Counted from the first letter of the stretch, positions 8,460 to 18,466 are shown. The stretch: DNA of 64,000 bases from Micromonospora echinofusca (GCF_900091445.1 NZ_LT607733.1:868001-932000), one strand, 5' to 3'. Translations and numbers: made by a program. The notes: generated from the sequence alone by a model not told the origin.

Positions 8460-9770
8460 ATGAACACCGGAGCACCTGAGTCGTTCGGGCTCGCCGACGG
8501 CGAGGCCGAGGCACGCCGCCTCGACGCCGCCGATCCCGGGCACCGTCACCTGTTCCACGTGCCGCCGGCCGACGGCGGCCGGCACCCCGAGGCCGCCTAC
8601 CTGGCCGGCAACTCCCTCGGCCTGCAACCCCGGGCCACCCGCGACGAACTCGCCGCCGACCTGGCCGCGTGGAGCCGGCTCGGCGTCGAGGGCCACCTGG
8701 AGGGCGAGCGCCCCTGGCTGCCGTACCACGAGCTGCTGACGGCGCCGGCCGCGCGACTGGTCGGCGCCACCCCGGCGGAGGTCGTGGTGATGAACTCCCT
8801 GACCGTCAACCTGCACCTGCTGATGGTCAGCTTCTACCGGCCGGCCGGGGCGCGCACCAGGATCGTCATCGAGGACAGCACCTTCCCCTCGGACAGCTAC
8901 GCCGTGCGCAGCCAGGCCCGCTTCCACGGCCTCGACCCGGACACCACGGTCGTCCGGCTGCGGCCACGAGCCGGCGAGGACACCCTGCGCACCGAGGACG
9001 TGACCGCCTTCCTGGCCGCCGAGGGCGACACGGTGGCGCTGGTGCTGCTCGGCGGGGTCAACTACCTCACCGGCGAGCTGATGGACATCCCGGCGATCAC
9101 GGCCGCCGGCCGCGCGGCGGGGGCCGTGGTCGGCTGGGACCTGGCGCACGCCGCCGGCAACGTCCCGCTCGCGCTGCACGACTGGGACGTCGACTTCGCC
9201 GCCTGGTGTTCCTACAAGTACCTGAACTCCGGTCCCGGCGCGCTGGCCGGGGTCTTCGTGCACGAGCGGCACCTCGGCGACGCCGACCTGCCCCGCTTCG
9301 AGGGCTGGTGGAGCACCGAGGCGGCCACCCGGTTCGAGATGACCCCGGTCTCCCGGCCGCCGGCCACCGTGGAGGCCTGGCAGATCTCCAACCCGCCGAT
9401 CTTCGCGATGGGCCCGGTACGGACCTCGCTGGAGCTCTTCGACGCCGTCGGGATGCCCGCGCTGCGCGAGCGCAGCCTCCGGCTCACCGGCTACCTGGCG
9501 GGGCTGTTCGACGAGGTGACCGCGAACCGCCCGCTGACCGTGGTCACCCCGCGCGAGCCGGAGCGGCGCGGCTGCCAGCTCTCGGTGCGCATCGGCGCCG
9601 GCAGCGCGGCCGAGCTGGCCAAGAGGCTGCGGCACGAGCACGGGGTGATCGCCGACGCCCGGGAGCCGGACATCATCCGGTTCGCCCCGGTGCCGCTCTA
9701 TTCCACGTTCCACGACTGCTGGCGGGCCGCCGAGGCGCTGGCGGCCACGGTGGCGGAGGTGAACCGATGA
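8460..9770 (+). CDS. kynU: Kynureninase
   Basis: 436 residues, a PLP enzyme of aminotransferase fold type I that splits kynurenine or 3-hydroxykynurenine into (3-hydroxy)anthranilate and alanine. YLAGNSLGLQPR is the family N-terminal signature, GWDLAHAAGN carries the Asp (D227) contacting the PLP ring nitrogen, and SYKYLNSGPG carries the Schiff-base Lys253. Full family length. Start ATG 8460; an open frame extends upstream through the kynA region but is a shadow. Its TGA overlaps the ATG of the following monooxygenase (ATGA). Confidence 0.94.
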   Translation: MNTGAPESFGLADGEAEARRLDAADPGHRHLFHVPPADGGRHPEAAYLAGNSLGLQPRATRDELAADLAAWSRLGVEGHLEGERPWLPYHELLTAPAARLVGATPAEVVVMNSLTVNLHLLMVSFYRPAGARTRIVIEDSTFPSDSYAVRSQARFHGLDPDTTVVRLRPRAGEDTLRTEDVTAFLAAEGDTVALVLLGGVNYLTGELMDIPAITAAGRAAGAVVGWDLAHAAGNVPLALHDWDVDFAAWCSYKYLNSGPGALAGVFVHERHLGDADLPRFEGWWSTEAATRFEMTPVSRPPATVEAWQISNPPIFAMGPVRTSLELFDAVGMPALRERSLRLTGYLAGLFDEVTANRPLTVVTPREPERRGCQLSVRIGAGSAAELAKRLRHEHGVIADAREPDIIRFAPVPLYSTFHDCWRAAEALAATVAEVNR

Positions 9771-11110
9771 CCGAGACCGAGGAACGCAACGAGATCGCGG
9801 TGGTGGGCGCGGGCCTGGCCGGCTGCCTGCTGGCCTGCTTCCTGGCCCGGCGCGGCTACCCGGTGGCGCTCTACGAGCGGCGGCCCGACCCGCGTACCGG
9901 CACCGCCGAGCGGGGCCGCTCCATCAACCTGGCGCTCTCCGAGCGGGGCCTGGACGCGCTGCGCCGCATCGGGCTCGACGAGCAGGTGCTGGCGGACGGG
10001 CTGCCGATGCGCGGCCGGATGATCCACCCCGTGGACGGCGAGGCACAGTTCCAGTCGTACAGCGCCTCCGGCGACCGGGCGATCAACTCGATCAGCCGGG
10101 GCGCGCTGAACAACGCGCTGCTGGACGCGGCCACCAGCCTGCCGGGGGTGCGGGTCGCCTTCGACCACCGGCTCGTCGGGCTCGATGCGACCAGCGGCGA
10201 GATGACCTTCGAGACCCCGCAGGGCACGGTCGCGGCCGCCGCGTCGGTCGTGCTCGGCGCCGACGGCGCCGGCTCCGCGGTGCGCGGGCAGTTGCTGGCG
10301 TACGGGCTGCTGACCGAGAGCGTGGACTTCCTCGACTACGGCTACAAGGAGCTGACGATTCCGCCGCTGGGCGGGGAGTTCGCCCTCGACCCGCAGGCGC
10401 TGCACATCTGGCCGCGCGGCACCTCGATGATGATCGCGCTGCCCAACCCGGACCGCTCGTTCACCTGCACGCTCTTCTGGCCCACCCACGGCACCGCCAG
10501 CTTCGCCTCGCTGGGCAGCCCGGCGGCCATCGAGCGGCACTTCGCCGAGCACTACCCGGACCTGCCCCCGCTCGCCCCGGGCCTCGTCGACGACTACCAG
10601 CACAACCCGGTGGGCGTGCTCGGCACCGTCCGCTGCACCCCGTGGCAGGCGTACGGGAAGGTGGGCCTGCTCGGCGACGCGGCGCACGCCATCGTCCCGT
10701 TCTACGGCCAGGGCGCGAACTGCGCCTTCGAGGACGTGGTCGAGCTGGACCGCTGCCTGGACGAGTGCGCCGACGACTGGTCGGAGGCGCTGCCGCTGTT
10801 CCAGCAGCGACGGCAGGAGAACGCCGAGGCCATCGCGCAGATGGCGTTGGCGAACTTCGTGGAGATGCGGGACAAGGTCGCCTCGCCGCTGTTCCAGGCC
10901 GGCCGCAAGGTCGAGCACGCGCTGGAGCGGCTGCTGCCGGGCCGGTACGTCTCCCGCTACGAGCTGGTGTCCTTCTCGACCACCCCGTACGCCCAGGTGC
11001 GTCGCCGGGTCCGCCGCCAGCACCGGATGCTCGGGGCGGTGGCCGCCGGTGCGGCCGCGCTGCTGGCCGGGGCGGTCGGCCTCACGATCAGCCGAGGGAG
11101 GCGTCGATGA
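9767..11110 (+). CDS. kmo: Kynurenine 3-monooxygenase
   Basis: 447 residues, FAD-dependent aromatic hydroxylase making 3-hydroxykynurenine with NADPH and O2. Seen: VVGAGLAGCLLACFLARRG (FAD Rossmann), the KMO-specific GRSINLALSERGLDAL, the inner GADGAGSAVR motif, and GDAAHAIVPFYGQGANCAFED (FAD ribityl binding). The C-terminus has a predicted membrane helix (AAGAAALLAGAVGL), as the mitochondrial enzymes do. Its presence together with the 3-hydroxyanthranilate dioxygenase shows the route runs via 3-hydroxyanthranilate, not anthranilate. ATGA overlaps at both ends. Confidence 0.94.
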   Translation: MTETEERNEIAVVGAGLAGCLLACFLARRGYPVALYERRPDPRTGTAERGRSINLALSERGLDALRRIGLDEQVLADGLPMRGRMIHPVDGEAQFQSYSASGDRAINSISRGALNNALLDAATSLPGVRVAFDHRLVGLDATSGEMTFETPQGTVAAAASVVLGADGAGSAVRGQLLAYGLLTESVDFLDYGYKELTIPPLGGEFALDPQALHIWPRGTSMMIALPNPDRSFTCTLFWPTHGTASFASLGSPAAIERHFAEHYPDLPPLAPGLVDDYQHNPVGVLGTVRCTPWQAYGKVGLLGDAAHAIVPFYGQGANCAFEDVVELDRCLDECADDWSEALPLFQQRRQENAEAIAQMALANFVEMRDKVASPLFQAGRKVEHALERLLPGRYVSRYELVSFSTTPYAQVRRRVRRQHRMLGAVAAGAAALLAGAVGLTISRGRRR

Positions 11111-12615
11111 CCGTGACCTGGGATCCCCGGTTGATGACCGGGCGGGCGCCCGACGGCCCGGGCCTGCTGCGCAACTTCGTCGGTGGTGAGTTCGTCGGGG
11201 GTGGGCGGCGGTTCGTCAAGCGCAGTCCGGTGACGGGTGAGCCGGTGTTCGAGGTGGTGGAGGCGGATCGGGGGTGTGTGGACGATGCGGTCGCGGCGGC
11301 GCGGGGGGCGTTGCGGGGGCCGTGGGGTCGGATGGGGGAGCGGGAACGTGCGGAGGTGTTGCGTCGGGTCGCCGAGGAGTTGGAGCGTCGTTTCGATGAT
11401 CTGGTGACCGCTGAGGTGGCGGATACGGGTAAGTCGATTTCGCAGGCGCGGACGTTGGATGTTCCGCGTGGTGCGGCGAATTTCCGGGCGTTCGCGGAGA
11501 TTGTGGCGACGGCGTCGACGGAGTCGTTCACGACGGTGACGCCGTCGGGTGGGCGGGCGTTGAACTATGCGGTGCGTAAGCCGGTGGGTGTGGTGGCGGT
11601 GATCGTGCCGTGGAACCTGCCGCTGCTGCTGCTGACGTGGAAGGTCGCTCCTGCCCTTGCCTGCGGCAATGCGGTGGTGGTGAAGCCGAGTGAGGAGACG
11701 CCGGCGTCGGCGACGTTGTTGGCGGAGGTGATGGCGGCTGCCGGTGTGCCGGAGGGTGTGTTCAATCTGGTGCACGGTTTCGGTCCGGATTCGGCGGGTG
11801 AGTTCCTGACCCGGCATCCGGGGGTGGACGCGATCACGTTCACCGGTGAGTCGTCGACGGGCAGCACGATTATGCGGGCGGCGGCTGATGGGGTGCGGCC
11901 GGTGTCGTTCGAGTTGGGTGGCAAGAACGCGGGGCTGGTGTTCGCCGACGCGGATCTGGACGTGGCGGTGGCCGGTTCGGTGCGCTCCAGCTTCACCAAC
12001 GGCGGTCAAGTCTGCCTCTGCACGGAGCGGATCTACGTGCAGCGGCCGGTGTTCGAGGAGTTCACGGCGCGGCTTGCGCGGGAGGCCGGCGGGTTGCGGT
12101 TCGGGTGGCCTGCGGATGAGGCGACGGTGAACATGCCGTTGATTTCGCGTCAGCATCGGGACAAGGTGCTGGGCTATTACGACGTGGCTCGGGGTGAGGG
12201 TGCGCAGGTGTTGGCCGGGGGTGGGGTGCCGGCGTTTGGTGATGCGCGTGATGGTGGCGCGTATGTGCAGCCGACGGTGTTGACGGGGTTGGCTGCGGGG
12301 GCGCGGACGAATACGGAGGAGATCTTCGGGCCGGTGGTGCATGTGGCGCCGTTCGATGATGAGGAGGAGGCGTTCGCGTTGGCCAACGGCACGGAGTATG
12401 GGTTGGCGGCGGCGGTGTGGACGCGGGATGTGGGTCGGGCGCATCGGGCGGGGGCGCGGTTGGATGCGGGGATCGTGTGGGTGAACACGTGGTTCTTGCG
12501 GGATCTGCGGACGCCGTTTGGTGGGGTGAAGGCGTCGGGTATCGGGCGTGAGGGTGGCGTGCACTCCCTGGATTTCTATTCCGAGCTGACCAACGTCTGC
12601 GTGGACCTGACATGA
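11107..12615 (+). CDS. nbaE: 2-aminomuconate-6-semialdehyde dehydrogenase
   Basis: A 502-residue NAD-dependent aldehyde dehydrogenase of the AmnC/NbaE/DmpC/XylG branch. Catalytic set visible: VPWN (N170), ELGG (E269) and GQVCL (C303), plus the NAD loop FTGESSTGS. In this operon it should oxidise 2-aminomuconate semialdehyde, formed by the decarboxylase at the operon's end, to 2-aminomuconate. The coding strand from about 11200 is strikingly G- and T-rich (many GTG, TTG, GGT codons) compared with the preceding kyn genes, so this segment may have a different origin. It overlaps kmo by ATGA. Confidence 0.88.
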   Translation: MTVTWDPRLMTGRAPDGPGLLRNFVGGEFVGGGRRFVKRSPVTGEPVFEVVEADRGCVDDAVAAARGALRGPWGRMGERERAEVLRRVAEELERRFDDLVTAEVADTGKSISQARTLDVPRGAANFRAFAEIVATASTESFTTVTPSGGRALNYAVRKPVGVVAVIVPWNLPLLLLTWKVAPALACGNAVVVKPSEETPASATLLAEVMAAAGVPEGVFNLVHGFGPDSAGEFLTRHPGVDAITFTGESSTGSTIMRAAADGVRPVSFELGGKNAGLVFADADLDVAVAGSVRSSFTNGGQVCLCTERIYVQRPVFEEFTARLAREAGGLRFGWPADEATVNMPLISRQHRDKVLGYYDVARGEGAQVLAGGGVPAFGDARDGGAYVQPTVLTGLAAGARTNTEEIFGPVVHVAPFDDEEEAFALANGTEYGLAAAVWTRDVGRAHRAGARLDAGIVWVNTWFLRDLRTPFGGVKASGIGREGGVHSLDFYSELTNVCVDLT

Positions 12616-12682
12616 GCGGGCGTGGCGAGCACATGGGTGTCGCGGAGTGTCGTGGCGGCGGCGAGCGGAGCGGAAGGCTGAC

Positions 12683-13477
12683 ATGAGCGTCGATTACGAG
12701 GCGGCGGCCCGGGAGTTGGTCGAGGCGCGGGAGAGCGGCAAGCCGTGCCCGCCGCTGCGGGGGCGGTTGTTGCCCGAGGGCGACGTCACCTCTGCGTACC
12801 TCGTCCAGCAGCTCCAGGTGCGGCAGTGGTTGCAGCGCGGCCACCGGCGGGTGGGTGCGAAGGTCGGGTTGACGTCGCGGGCGGTGCAGGAGAGCTTCGG
12901 TGTGTTCCAGCCGGACTTCGGGGTGCTGCTCGACGACATGGCGGTGCCCGACGGGGCCGAGGTGGAGATGGACCGGCTGTTGCAGCCTCGGGTGGAGGCG
13001 GAGGTCGCGTTCGTGCTGGGTGCGGATCTGCCCGACGAGCGGATCACGAGCGTGGATGTGATCCGGGCGGTGGATCACGTGTTGCCGGCGATCGAGATCG
13101 TGGATTCGCGGGTGGCGGGTTGGGACATCTCGATCGTGGACACGGTGGCGGACAACGCCTCCAGCGGTCTGTTCGTGCTCGGTACCGCGCCGCGTCGGCT
13201 GGCGGATGTGGACCTGCGGTTGTGCGGGATGGTCCTGGAGCGGGCTGGTGAGCCGGTGTCGGTGGGGGCGGGCGCGGCGTGCCTGGGTAACCCGTTGCAC
13301 GCGGTGCAGTGGTTGGCGCAGACGATGGCCCGCTCCGGTGATCCGTTGCGTGCCGGGGATGTGGTGCTGTCCGGGGCGCTCGGCCCGATGGTGCCGGTGA
13401 CGCCTGGTGCGGCGTACGAGGCGCGCATCTCGGGGCTGGGTTCGGTGCGTACCTGTTTCTCGGGGGAGGCGTCGTGA
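12683..13477 (+). CDS. nbaH: 2-oxopent-4-enoate hydratase
   Basis: 264 residues, metal-dependent hydratase/decarboxylase family (MhpD/DmpE fold). GAKVGLTSRAVQESFGV, PRVEAEVAFVLG (metal-binding Glu cluster) and PAIEIVDSRVAGWD are the family blocks. It would hydrate 2-oxopent-4-enoate to 4-hydroxy-2-oxovalerate. A second paralogue lies three genes downstream; I assign hydratase here and decarboxylase there from the nba gene order, so the two could be swapped. Start ATG 12683 behind GGAAGG; 67 bp gap to the previous gene, the largest within the operon. Confidence 0.8.
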   Translation: MSVDYEAAARELVEARESGKPCPPLRGRLLPEGDVTSAYLVQQLQVRQWLQRGHRRVGAKVGLTSRAVQESFGVFQPDFGVLLDDMAVPDGAEVEMDRLLQPRVEAEVAFVLGADLPDERITSVDVIRAVDHVLPAIEIVDSRVAGWDISIVDTVADNASSGLFVLGTAPRRLADVDLRLCGMVLERAGEPVSVGAGAACLGNPLHAVQWLAQTMARSGDPLRAGDVVLSGALGPMVPVTPGAAYEARISGLGSVRTCFSGEAS

Positions 13478-13529
13478 CCGTGCGGGGTGGGTTGGCGACC
13501 GGTGTGGTCCTCGGTGACAGGGGTGTGGT

Positions 13530-14471
13530 GTGAGCGTTGGGGTGGCGGTGATCGGGTCGGGCAACATCGGTACCGATCTGATGATCAAGGTGCTGCGGTT
13601 GAGTGACAGCCTGCGGATGGTGGCGATGGTGGGCATCGACCCCGAGTCCGACGGGTTGGCGCGGGCGCGCCGGTTGGGTGTGGCGACCACCGCCGATGGT
13701 GTCGACGGCCTCGTCGCGATGCCGGAGTTCGCCGAGGTGGAGTTGGTGTTCGATGCCACGTCGGCGGGTGCGCATCGGCGCAACGACGCGGTGTTGGCGG
13801 CGCATGGTCGGCTGGTGGTGGATTTGACGCCGGCGGCGGTCGGTCCGTATGTGGTGCCGCCGGTGAACCTGGACGAGCATCTGGGCGAGCGCAACGTGAA
13901 CATGGTGACGTGTGGTGGGCAGGCGACGGTGCCGATCGTCGCCGCCGTGGGTCGGGTGACGCCGGTGGTGTACGGGGAGATCGTGGCGTCGATCGCGTCG
14001 CGGTCGGCGGGGCCGGGTACGCGGGCGAACATCGACGAGTTCACCGAGACCACGGCGCGGGCGATCGAGGTCGTCGGTGGCGCGCAGCGGGGTAAGGCGA
14101 TCATCGTGTTGAACCCGGCGGATCCGCCGCTGTTGATGCGCGACACGGTGTACTGCCTGTGTGAGGACGCCGACGCGGATCGGGCGGCGATCGCCGGGTC
14201 GGTGGCGGCGATGGTGGCGGCGGTGCAGGAGTACGTGCCGGGGTATCGGTTGAAGCAGGACGTGCAGTTCGACCGTGTCGACACCTTTGTGCCGTCGTTG
14301 GGTCGGCATCTGCGCGGGTTGCAGGTGTCGGTGTTCCTGGAGGTCTCCGGCGCGGGCCATTACCTGCCGGCGTACGCGGGGAACCTGGACATCATGACGT
14401 CGGCGGCGCTGCGCACGGCGGAGCGGCTGGTGGCGTTGCGTTCCGAGGCTGCTTCGGAGGTCCTGTCGTGA
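13530..14471 (+). CDS. nbaJ: Acetaldehyde dehydrogenase (CoA-acylating)
   Basis: 313 residues, DmpF/MhpF family. [15 protein letters not shown] binds [15 protein letters not shown] contains the catalytic Cys that forms the acyl-enzyme, and the C-terminal [18 protein letters not shown] block is family-specific. It converts acetaldehyde channelled from the aldolase to acetyl-CoA. These enzymes form a heterotetramer with the aldolase encoded next, and the genes overlap by GTGA, in keeping with stoichiometric production. GTG start. Confidence 0.93.
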   Translation: MSVGVAVIGSGNIGTDLMIKVLRLSDSLRMVAMVGIDPESDGLARARRLGVATTADGVDGLVAMPEFAEVELVFDATSAGAHRRNDAVLAAHGRLVVDLTPAAVGPYVVPPVNLDEHLGERNVNMVTCGGQATVPIVAAVGRVTPVVYGEIVASIASRSAGPGTRANIDEFTETTARAIEVVGGAQRGKAIIVLNPADPPLLMRDTVYCLCEDADADRAAIAGSVAAMVAAVQEYVPGYRLKQDVQFDRVDTFVPSLGRHLRGLQVSVFLEVSGAGHYLPAYAGNLDIMTSAALRTAERLVALRSEAASEVLS

Positions 14472-15523
14472 CTGATCTGTACATCCAGGACGTGACGTTG
14501 CGCGACGGCATGCACGCCGTGGCGCACCGCTACACGGTGGAGCAGGTCCGCACCATCGCCGCTGCGCTCGACGCGGCGGGGGTGGCCGCGATCGAGGTCG
14601 CCCACGGTGACGGGCTGGCCGGCTCCAGCGTGAACTACGGCCATGGTGCGGCCAGCGACGCCGACTGGATCGCGGCGGCGGCCGAGGTCATGACGAACGC
14701 GAAGCTCACCACGTTGCTGCTGCCCGGTATCGGCACGATCGCCGACCTCAAGGCGGCGAAGGCCCTCGGCGTGACGAGTGTGCGCATCGCGACGCACTGC
14801 ACGGAGGCCGATATTTCGGCGCAGCACATCGCGTGGGCGCGGGAGAACGGCATGGACGTCTCCGGGTTCCTGATGATGTCGCACATGAACGACCCCGCCG
14901 GCCTCGCCGGACAGGCGAAGTTGATGGAGTCGTACGGGGCGCACTGCGTCTACGTCACCGACTCCGGAGGCCGGTTGCTGATGTCGGATGTGGCGCAGCG
15001 GGTGGATGCGTACCGGCAGGTGTTGGAGCCGAGCACGCAGATCGGTATCCATGCCCACCACAACCTGTCCCTCGGCGTCGCCAACAGCGTCGTCGCGGTC
15101 GAGCACGGCCGCATCGCCGGCGACGGTCCGCTCGGCTCGCCGTCGGGGCGCACCGTGCGGGTGGACGCGTCGTTGGCCGGGCAGGGTGCCGGTGCCGGTA
15201 ACGCGCCGTTGGAGGTGTTCGTGGCGGTCGCGGAGTTGCACGGCTGGGAGCACGGTTGTGACGTGTTCGCCCTGATGGATGCCGCCGACGACATCGTGCG
15301 GCCGTTGCAGGACCGGCCCGTGCAGGTCGACCGCGAAACCCTCTCCCTCGGCTATGCCGGGGTGTATTCGAGTTTCCTGCGCCACGCCGAGCGGGCCTCG
15401 GACAAGTACGGGGTGGACGTGCGCTCGATCCTGGTCGAGCTGGGCCGCCGCCGCATGGTCGGCGGGCAGGAGGACATGATCGTGGACGTGGCACTGGACC
15501 TCGCCGGCAAGGAGACCTCATGA
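14468..15523 (+). CDS. nbaI: 4-hydroxy-2-oxovalerate aldolase
   Basis: 351 residues, DmpG/MhpE family, a divalent-metal pyruvate aldolase. [17 protein letters not shown] supplies the Arg and Asp of the active site, [15 protein letters not shown] the metal-binding HxH and Asn, and the C-terminal [21 protein letters not shown] the small communication domain that docks to the dehydrogenase. Product: pyruvate plus acetaldehyde, the latter handed to the partner. GTG start overlaps the previous stop. Confidence 0.94.
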   Translation: MTDLYIQDVTLRDGMHAVAHRYTVEQVRTIAAALDAAGVAAIEVAHGDGLAGSSVNYGHGAASDADWIAAAAEVMTNAKLTTLLLPGIGTIADLKAAKALGVTSVRIATHCTEADISAQHIAWARENGMDVSGFLMMSHMNDPAGLAGQAKLMESYGAHCVYVTDSGGRLLMSDVAQRVDAYRQVLEPSTQIGIHAHHNLSLGVANSVVAVEHGRIAGDGPLGSPSGRTVRVDASLAGQGAGAGNAPLEVFVAVAELHGWEHGCDVFALMDAADDIVRPLQDRPVQVDRETLSLGYAGVYSSFLRHAERASDKYGVDVRSILVELGRRRMVGGQEDMIVDVALDLAGKETS

Positions 15524-16293
15524 TCGGCCCGGACACCGCCGGTATCGCCGAACGCCTCGGCGTGGCGGCCGACACCGCCACCGCGATCGCACAGTTGGCC
15601 GCCGAGACCGGCCTGGACGTGGATGCGGCGTACGCGGTGCAGACCGCGCTGATCCAGCGTCGCCTCGACCGGGGCGAGCGTGTGGTCGGGTTGAAGATGG
15701 GCCTGACCAGCAAGGCGAAGATGGCGCAGGTCGGCGTGGACGAGGTCATCTGGGGCCGGCTCACCGACACCATGCGCATCCCCGACGGCGGCACCCTCGA
15801 CCCCACCGCGTTCATCCACCCCCGCGTCGAGCCCGAAGTGGCGTTCCTCCTCGACCGCCTCCCCGAACCCGGCGAACCGGTGGGCGACTTCACCGACGCG
15901 GTCCGGGCAGTCGCACCCGCGATCGAGGTCATCGACTCCCGCTACGCGAACTTCAGCTTCTCCCTGCCGGACGTGATCGCGGACAACACCTCCGCCGCCG
16001 CCTTCGTCATCGGCGCCTGGTCGCCGGTCCCCGACGGCCTGGACAACCTGGGTGTGCTGCTGGAGATCGACGGACGCGTCGCGCAGGTCGGCTCGACCGC
16101 CGCGATCCTCGGCGACCCCCGCCGCGCACTCGACGAAGGCATCCGCCTCGCCGGCCGCCACGGCGTACGCCTACGCGAAGGCTGGGTGTTCCTCGCCGGC
16201 GCCGCCACCGCCGCCGTCCCCCTGAAACCCGGCGCCCACGTCCGCGCCGTCGTCGAACACCTCGGCACCACCACCCTACGAGCAGCAGCATGA
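15520..16293 (+). CDS. nbaG: 4-oxalocrotonate (2-oxo-3-hexenedioate) decarboxylase
   Basis: 257 residues, same fold as the hydratase at 12683. Blocks [29 protein letters not shown] (metal Glu pair) and [13 protein letters not shown]. By position between the aldolase and the 2-aminomuconate deaminase it matches NbaG, which decarboxylates oxalocrotonate to 2-oxopent-4-enoate; in related pathways it complexes with the hydratase. ATGA overlaps at both ends. From about 15780 the coding strand becomes C-rich, the reverse of the G-rich genes upstream. Confidence 0.82.
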   Translation: MIGPDTAGIAERLGVAADTATAIAQLAAETGLDVDAAYAVQTALIQRRLDRGERVVGLKMGLTSKAKMAQVGVDEVIWGRLTDTMRIPDGGTLDPTAFIHPRVEPEVAFLLDRLPEPGEPVGDFTDAVRAVAPAIEVIDSRYANFSFSLPDVIADNTSAAAFVIGAWSPVPDGLDNLGVLLEIDGRVAQVGSTAAILGDPRRALDEGIRLAGRHGVRLREGWVFLAGAATAAVPLKPGAHVRAVVEHLGTTTLRAAA

Positions 16294-16790
16294 CCACAAA
16301 CCACGGCACGACCGCCGGCCAGGATACGACCGCAAGCCAGGGCACACCAGCAGCCCACGGCACGGGCGCGCGGGCGCACGTCGTCGCCGGCAAGGCCACA
16401 CCGCGTGGCGCGTTTCCCCACGTCAAGGTCGCCGGCGGCTTCGTCTACGTCTCCGGCACCTCCAGCCGCCGACCCGACAACACCTTCGCCGGCGTGCAGG
16501 TCGACGAGTACGGCACCACCAACCTCGACATCCGCGCACAGACCCGAGCCGTCATCGACAACATCCGAGACCTGCTACGGACGGTCGGCGCGGACCTGAG
16601 CGACCTCGTGCAGGTCACCACCTACCTCGTCAACATGAACGACTTCGGCGGCTACAACCAGGTCTGGGCCGAATACTTCGACGCCACCGGCCCCACCCGC
16701 ACCACCGTCGCCGTACACCAACTACCCCACCCGCACCTGCTCATCGAAATCCAGGCCGTGGCCCTTCTTCCGTCAGGAGGTCAGTCGTGA
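16290..16790 (+). CDS. nbaF: 2-aminomuconate deaminase, RidA/YjgF family
   Basis: 166 residues. Residues about 30-166 form a RidA-type trimeric chorismate-mutase-like domain ([52 protein letters not shown]). In this setting it should release ammonia from 2-aminomuconate to give 4-oxalocrotonate, the role of AmnD/NbaF. Odd: residues 1-29 are a low-complexity run rich in Thr, Gly, Ala, His and Gln with loosely repeated GT-x(2)-G units, absent from ordinary RidA proteins. Overlaps both neighbours (ATGA, GTGA). Confidence 0.85.
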   Translation: MTTNHGTTAGQDTTASQGTPAAHGTGARAHVVAGKATPRGAFPHVKVAGGFVYVSGTSSRRPDNTFAGVQVDEYGTTNLDIRAQTRAVIDNIRDLLRTVGADLSDLVQVTTYLVNMNDFGGYNQVWAEYFDATGPTRTTVAVHQLPHPHLLIEIQAVALLPSGGQS

Positions 16791-17311
16791 GTGAGATCGC
16801 GGAGCCGTTCAGCTTCCCGGGCTGGATCGCGGAGAACCAGCACCTGCTCAAGCCGCCGGTCGGCAACAAGGAGATGTTCCCGGGCGGGGACGACTTCATC
16901 GTGATGGTGGTGGGCGGCCCCAACCAGCGCACCGACTTCCACGTCGACCCGTACGAGGAGTTCTTCTACCAGGTCAAGGGCAACATGCACATCAACCTGA
17001 TGCTCCCGGAGGGGCCGCGTACGGTGCACGTGCGCGAGGGTCAGATGTGGATGCTGCCGCGCAACACCCCGCACTCGCCGCAGCGTCCCGAGGCCGGCTC
17101 GATCGGCGTGGTCGTGGAGCGGGTCCGCGAGGAGGGCACGCTGGAGAAGTTCCAGTGGTACTGCGCCGAGTGCGGGCACAAGGTGCACGAGGTCGAGTTG
17201 CAGGTCCGGGACATCGCCGCCGACCTGCCCCCGGTCTTCGCGGCGTTCTACGCCGACGAGGCCGCGCGGACCTGCGCGAACTGCGGCGCGCTGCACCCGG
17301 GCAAGGGCTGA
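16787..17311 (+). CDS. nbaC: 3-hydroxyanthranilate 3,4-dioxygenase
   Basis: 174 residues, cupin-fold Fe(II) extradiol dioxygenase that opens 3-hydroxyanthranilate to 2-amino-3-carboxymuconate semialdehyde. Metal ligands H52 and E58 ([12 protein letters not shown]) and H96 (NTPHSPQRP) are present, and the C-terminus has the second, rubredoxin-like iron site of bacterial enzymes: C126/C129 and C163/C166. Length and blocks match bacterial NbaC closely. Starts GTG, overlapping the deaminase stop. Confidence 0.95.
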   Translation: MSEIAEPFSFPGWIAENQHLLKPPVGNKEMFPGGDDFIVMVVGGPNQRTDFHVDPYEEFFYQVKGNMHINLMLPEGPRTVHVREGQMWMLPRNTPHSPQRPEAGSIGVVVERVREEGTLEKFQWYCAECGHKVHEVELQVRDIAADLPPVFAAFYADEAARTCANCGALHPGKG

Positions 17312-18336
17312 TGCGCGGTCCCGGGCCGGCCCGGCCGCCGGTGGTCGACGTGCACACGCACGTCGTACCGAAGGGATGGCCGGACCTCGGCGCGGCGTGC
17401 GGCGGGTCTGACTGGCCCCGGCTGCGGGTCGACTCCGAGCGGGCCGCCATGATCATGGTGGGGGAGACGGAGTTCCGCCCCGTCGGGGCGGAGTGCTGGG
17501 ACGCGCCGACCCGGCTCGGCGACATGGACGCCGACGGCGTGGACGTGCAGGTCGTCTCGCCCACCCCGGTCTTCTTCAGCTACGACCGCCCCGCCGAGCA
17601 GGCGGTGAAGGTGGCGCGGATATTCAACGACCTGACCCTGGAGGTCACCGCCGCCGGTGGCGACCGGCTGGTGCCGTTCTGTCAGGTGCCGTTGCAGGAC
17701 CCGGAGGCGGCCTGCGCCGAGCTGGACCGCTGCCTCGCGGCCGGGCACGCCGGGGTGGAGATCGGCAACCACGTCGGCGACCGCGACCTGGACGACGCCG
17801 GGATCGTGGAGTTCCTGACGCACTGCGCCGAGGTGGGCGCACCGGTCTTCGTCCATCCGTGGGACATGCCGGGCGGCCCCCGGCTGGACCGGTGGATGGC
17901 CCGCTGGCTCGCCGGGATGCCCGCCGAGACGCACCTGTCGGTGCTGGCGCTGATCCTCGGCGGCGTCTTCGACCGGGTGCCCGACACACTGCGGATCTGC
18001 TTCGCGCACGGCGGCGGCAGCTTCCCGTTCTGGCTGGGCCGGGCCGACAACGCCTGGCACCGCCGTGGCGACCTGGTACGCGGTGCCTCCACCGTCCCGC
18101 CCAGCTCGTACGTCGACCGGTTCTGCGTCGACTCGGTGGTCTTCTCCGCGCCCGCCCTGCGGCTGCTGGTCGACACGATGGGTGCCGAGCGGGTGCTCGT
18201 CGGCAGCGACTACCCGTACCCGCTGGGGGAACGGCCGGTCGGCCGGGTGGTGCGCGAGGCGGACTTCCTCACCGGCGAGCAGCGCGACCTGCTGCTGGGC
18301 GGCAACGCGCTGCGGTTCCTCGGCACCCGCTCCTGA
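17311..18336 (+). CDS. nbaD: 2-amino-3-carboxymuconate-6-semialdehyde decarboxylase (ACMSD)
   Basis: 341 residues, amidohydrolase superfamily. H15 and H17 (DVHTHVV) start the zinc site, VFVHPWDM and CFAHGGGSFPF supply further His, and GSDYPYP the Asp. ACMSD diverts the ring-cleavage product away from quinolinate/NAD synthesis and into catabolism, so its presence marks the operon as degradative. One-base overlap (TGATG) with the dioxygenase. It is the last gene; an inverted repeat at 18416-18457 follows. Confidence 0.94.
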   Translation: MRGPGPARPPVVDVHTHVVPKGWPDLGAACGGSDWPRLRVDSERAAMIMVGETEFRPVGAECWDAPTRLGDMDADGVDVQVVSPTPVFFSYDRPAEQAVKVARIFNDLTLEVTAAGGDRLVPFCQVPLQDPEAACAELDRCLAAGHAGVEIGNHVGDRDLDDAGIVEFLTHCAEVGAPVFVHPWDMPGGPRLDRWMARWLAGMPAETHLSVLALILGGVFDRVPDTLRICFAHGGGSFPFWLGRADNAWHRRGDLVRGASTVPPSSYVDRFCVDSVVFSAPALRLLVDTMGAERVLVGSDYPYPLGERPVGRVVREADFLTGEQRDLLLGGNALRFLGTRS

Positions 18337-18415
18337 CCCGCGCCGCCGCGCGGCGCCACGGTCAGCCGGCACCCGCCGGCCGGCGGCGTCCCACGCCCGG
18401 CCCGCGGGAATGGAA

Positions 18416-18457
18416 TCCGGAGCCGTCGCGGCCCCCAGTGCGCGCGACGGCTCCGGA
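18416..18457. terminator. Bidirectional hairpin terminator
   Basis: A perfect 15-bp inverted repeat (18416-18430 with 18443-18457, 12-nt loop) lies between the convergent ends of the kynurenine operon and the cutinase gene. Confidence 0.75.
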
Positions 18458-18466
18458 GCTGTGGGT

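Noticed and set aside
12062..14284. A 740-residue antisense frame over the nba genes
   Set aside because: Translation is His/Arg/Pro/Thr-rich shadow sequence of the G-rich coding strand; no domain.
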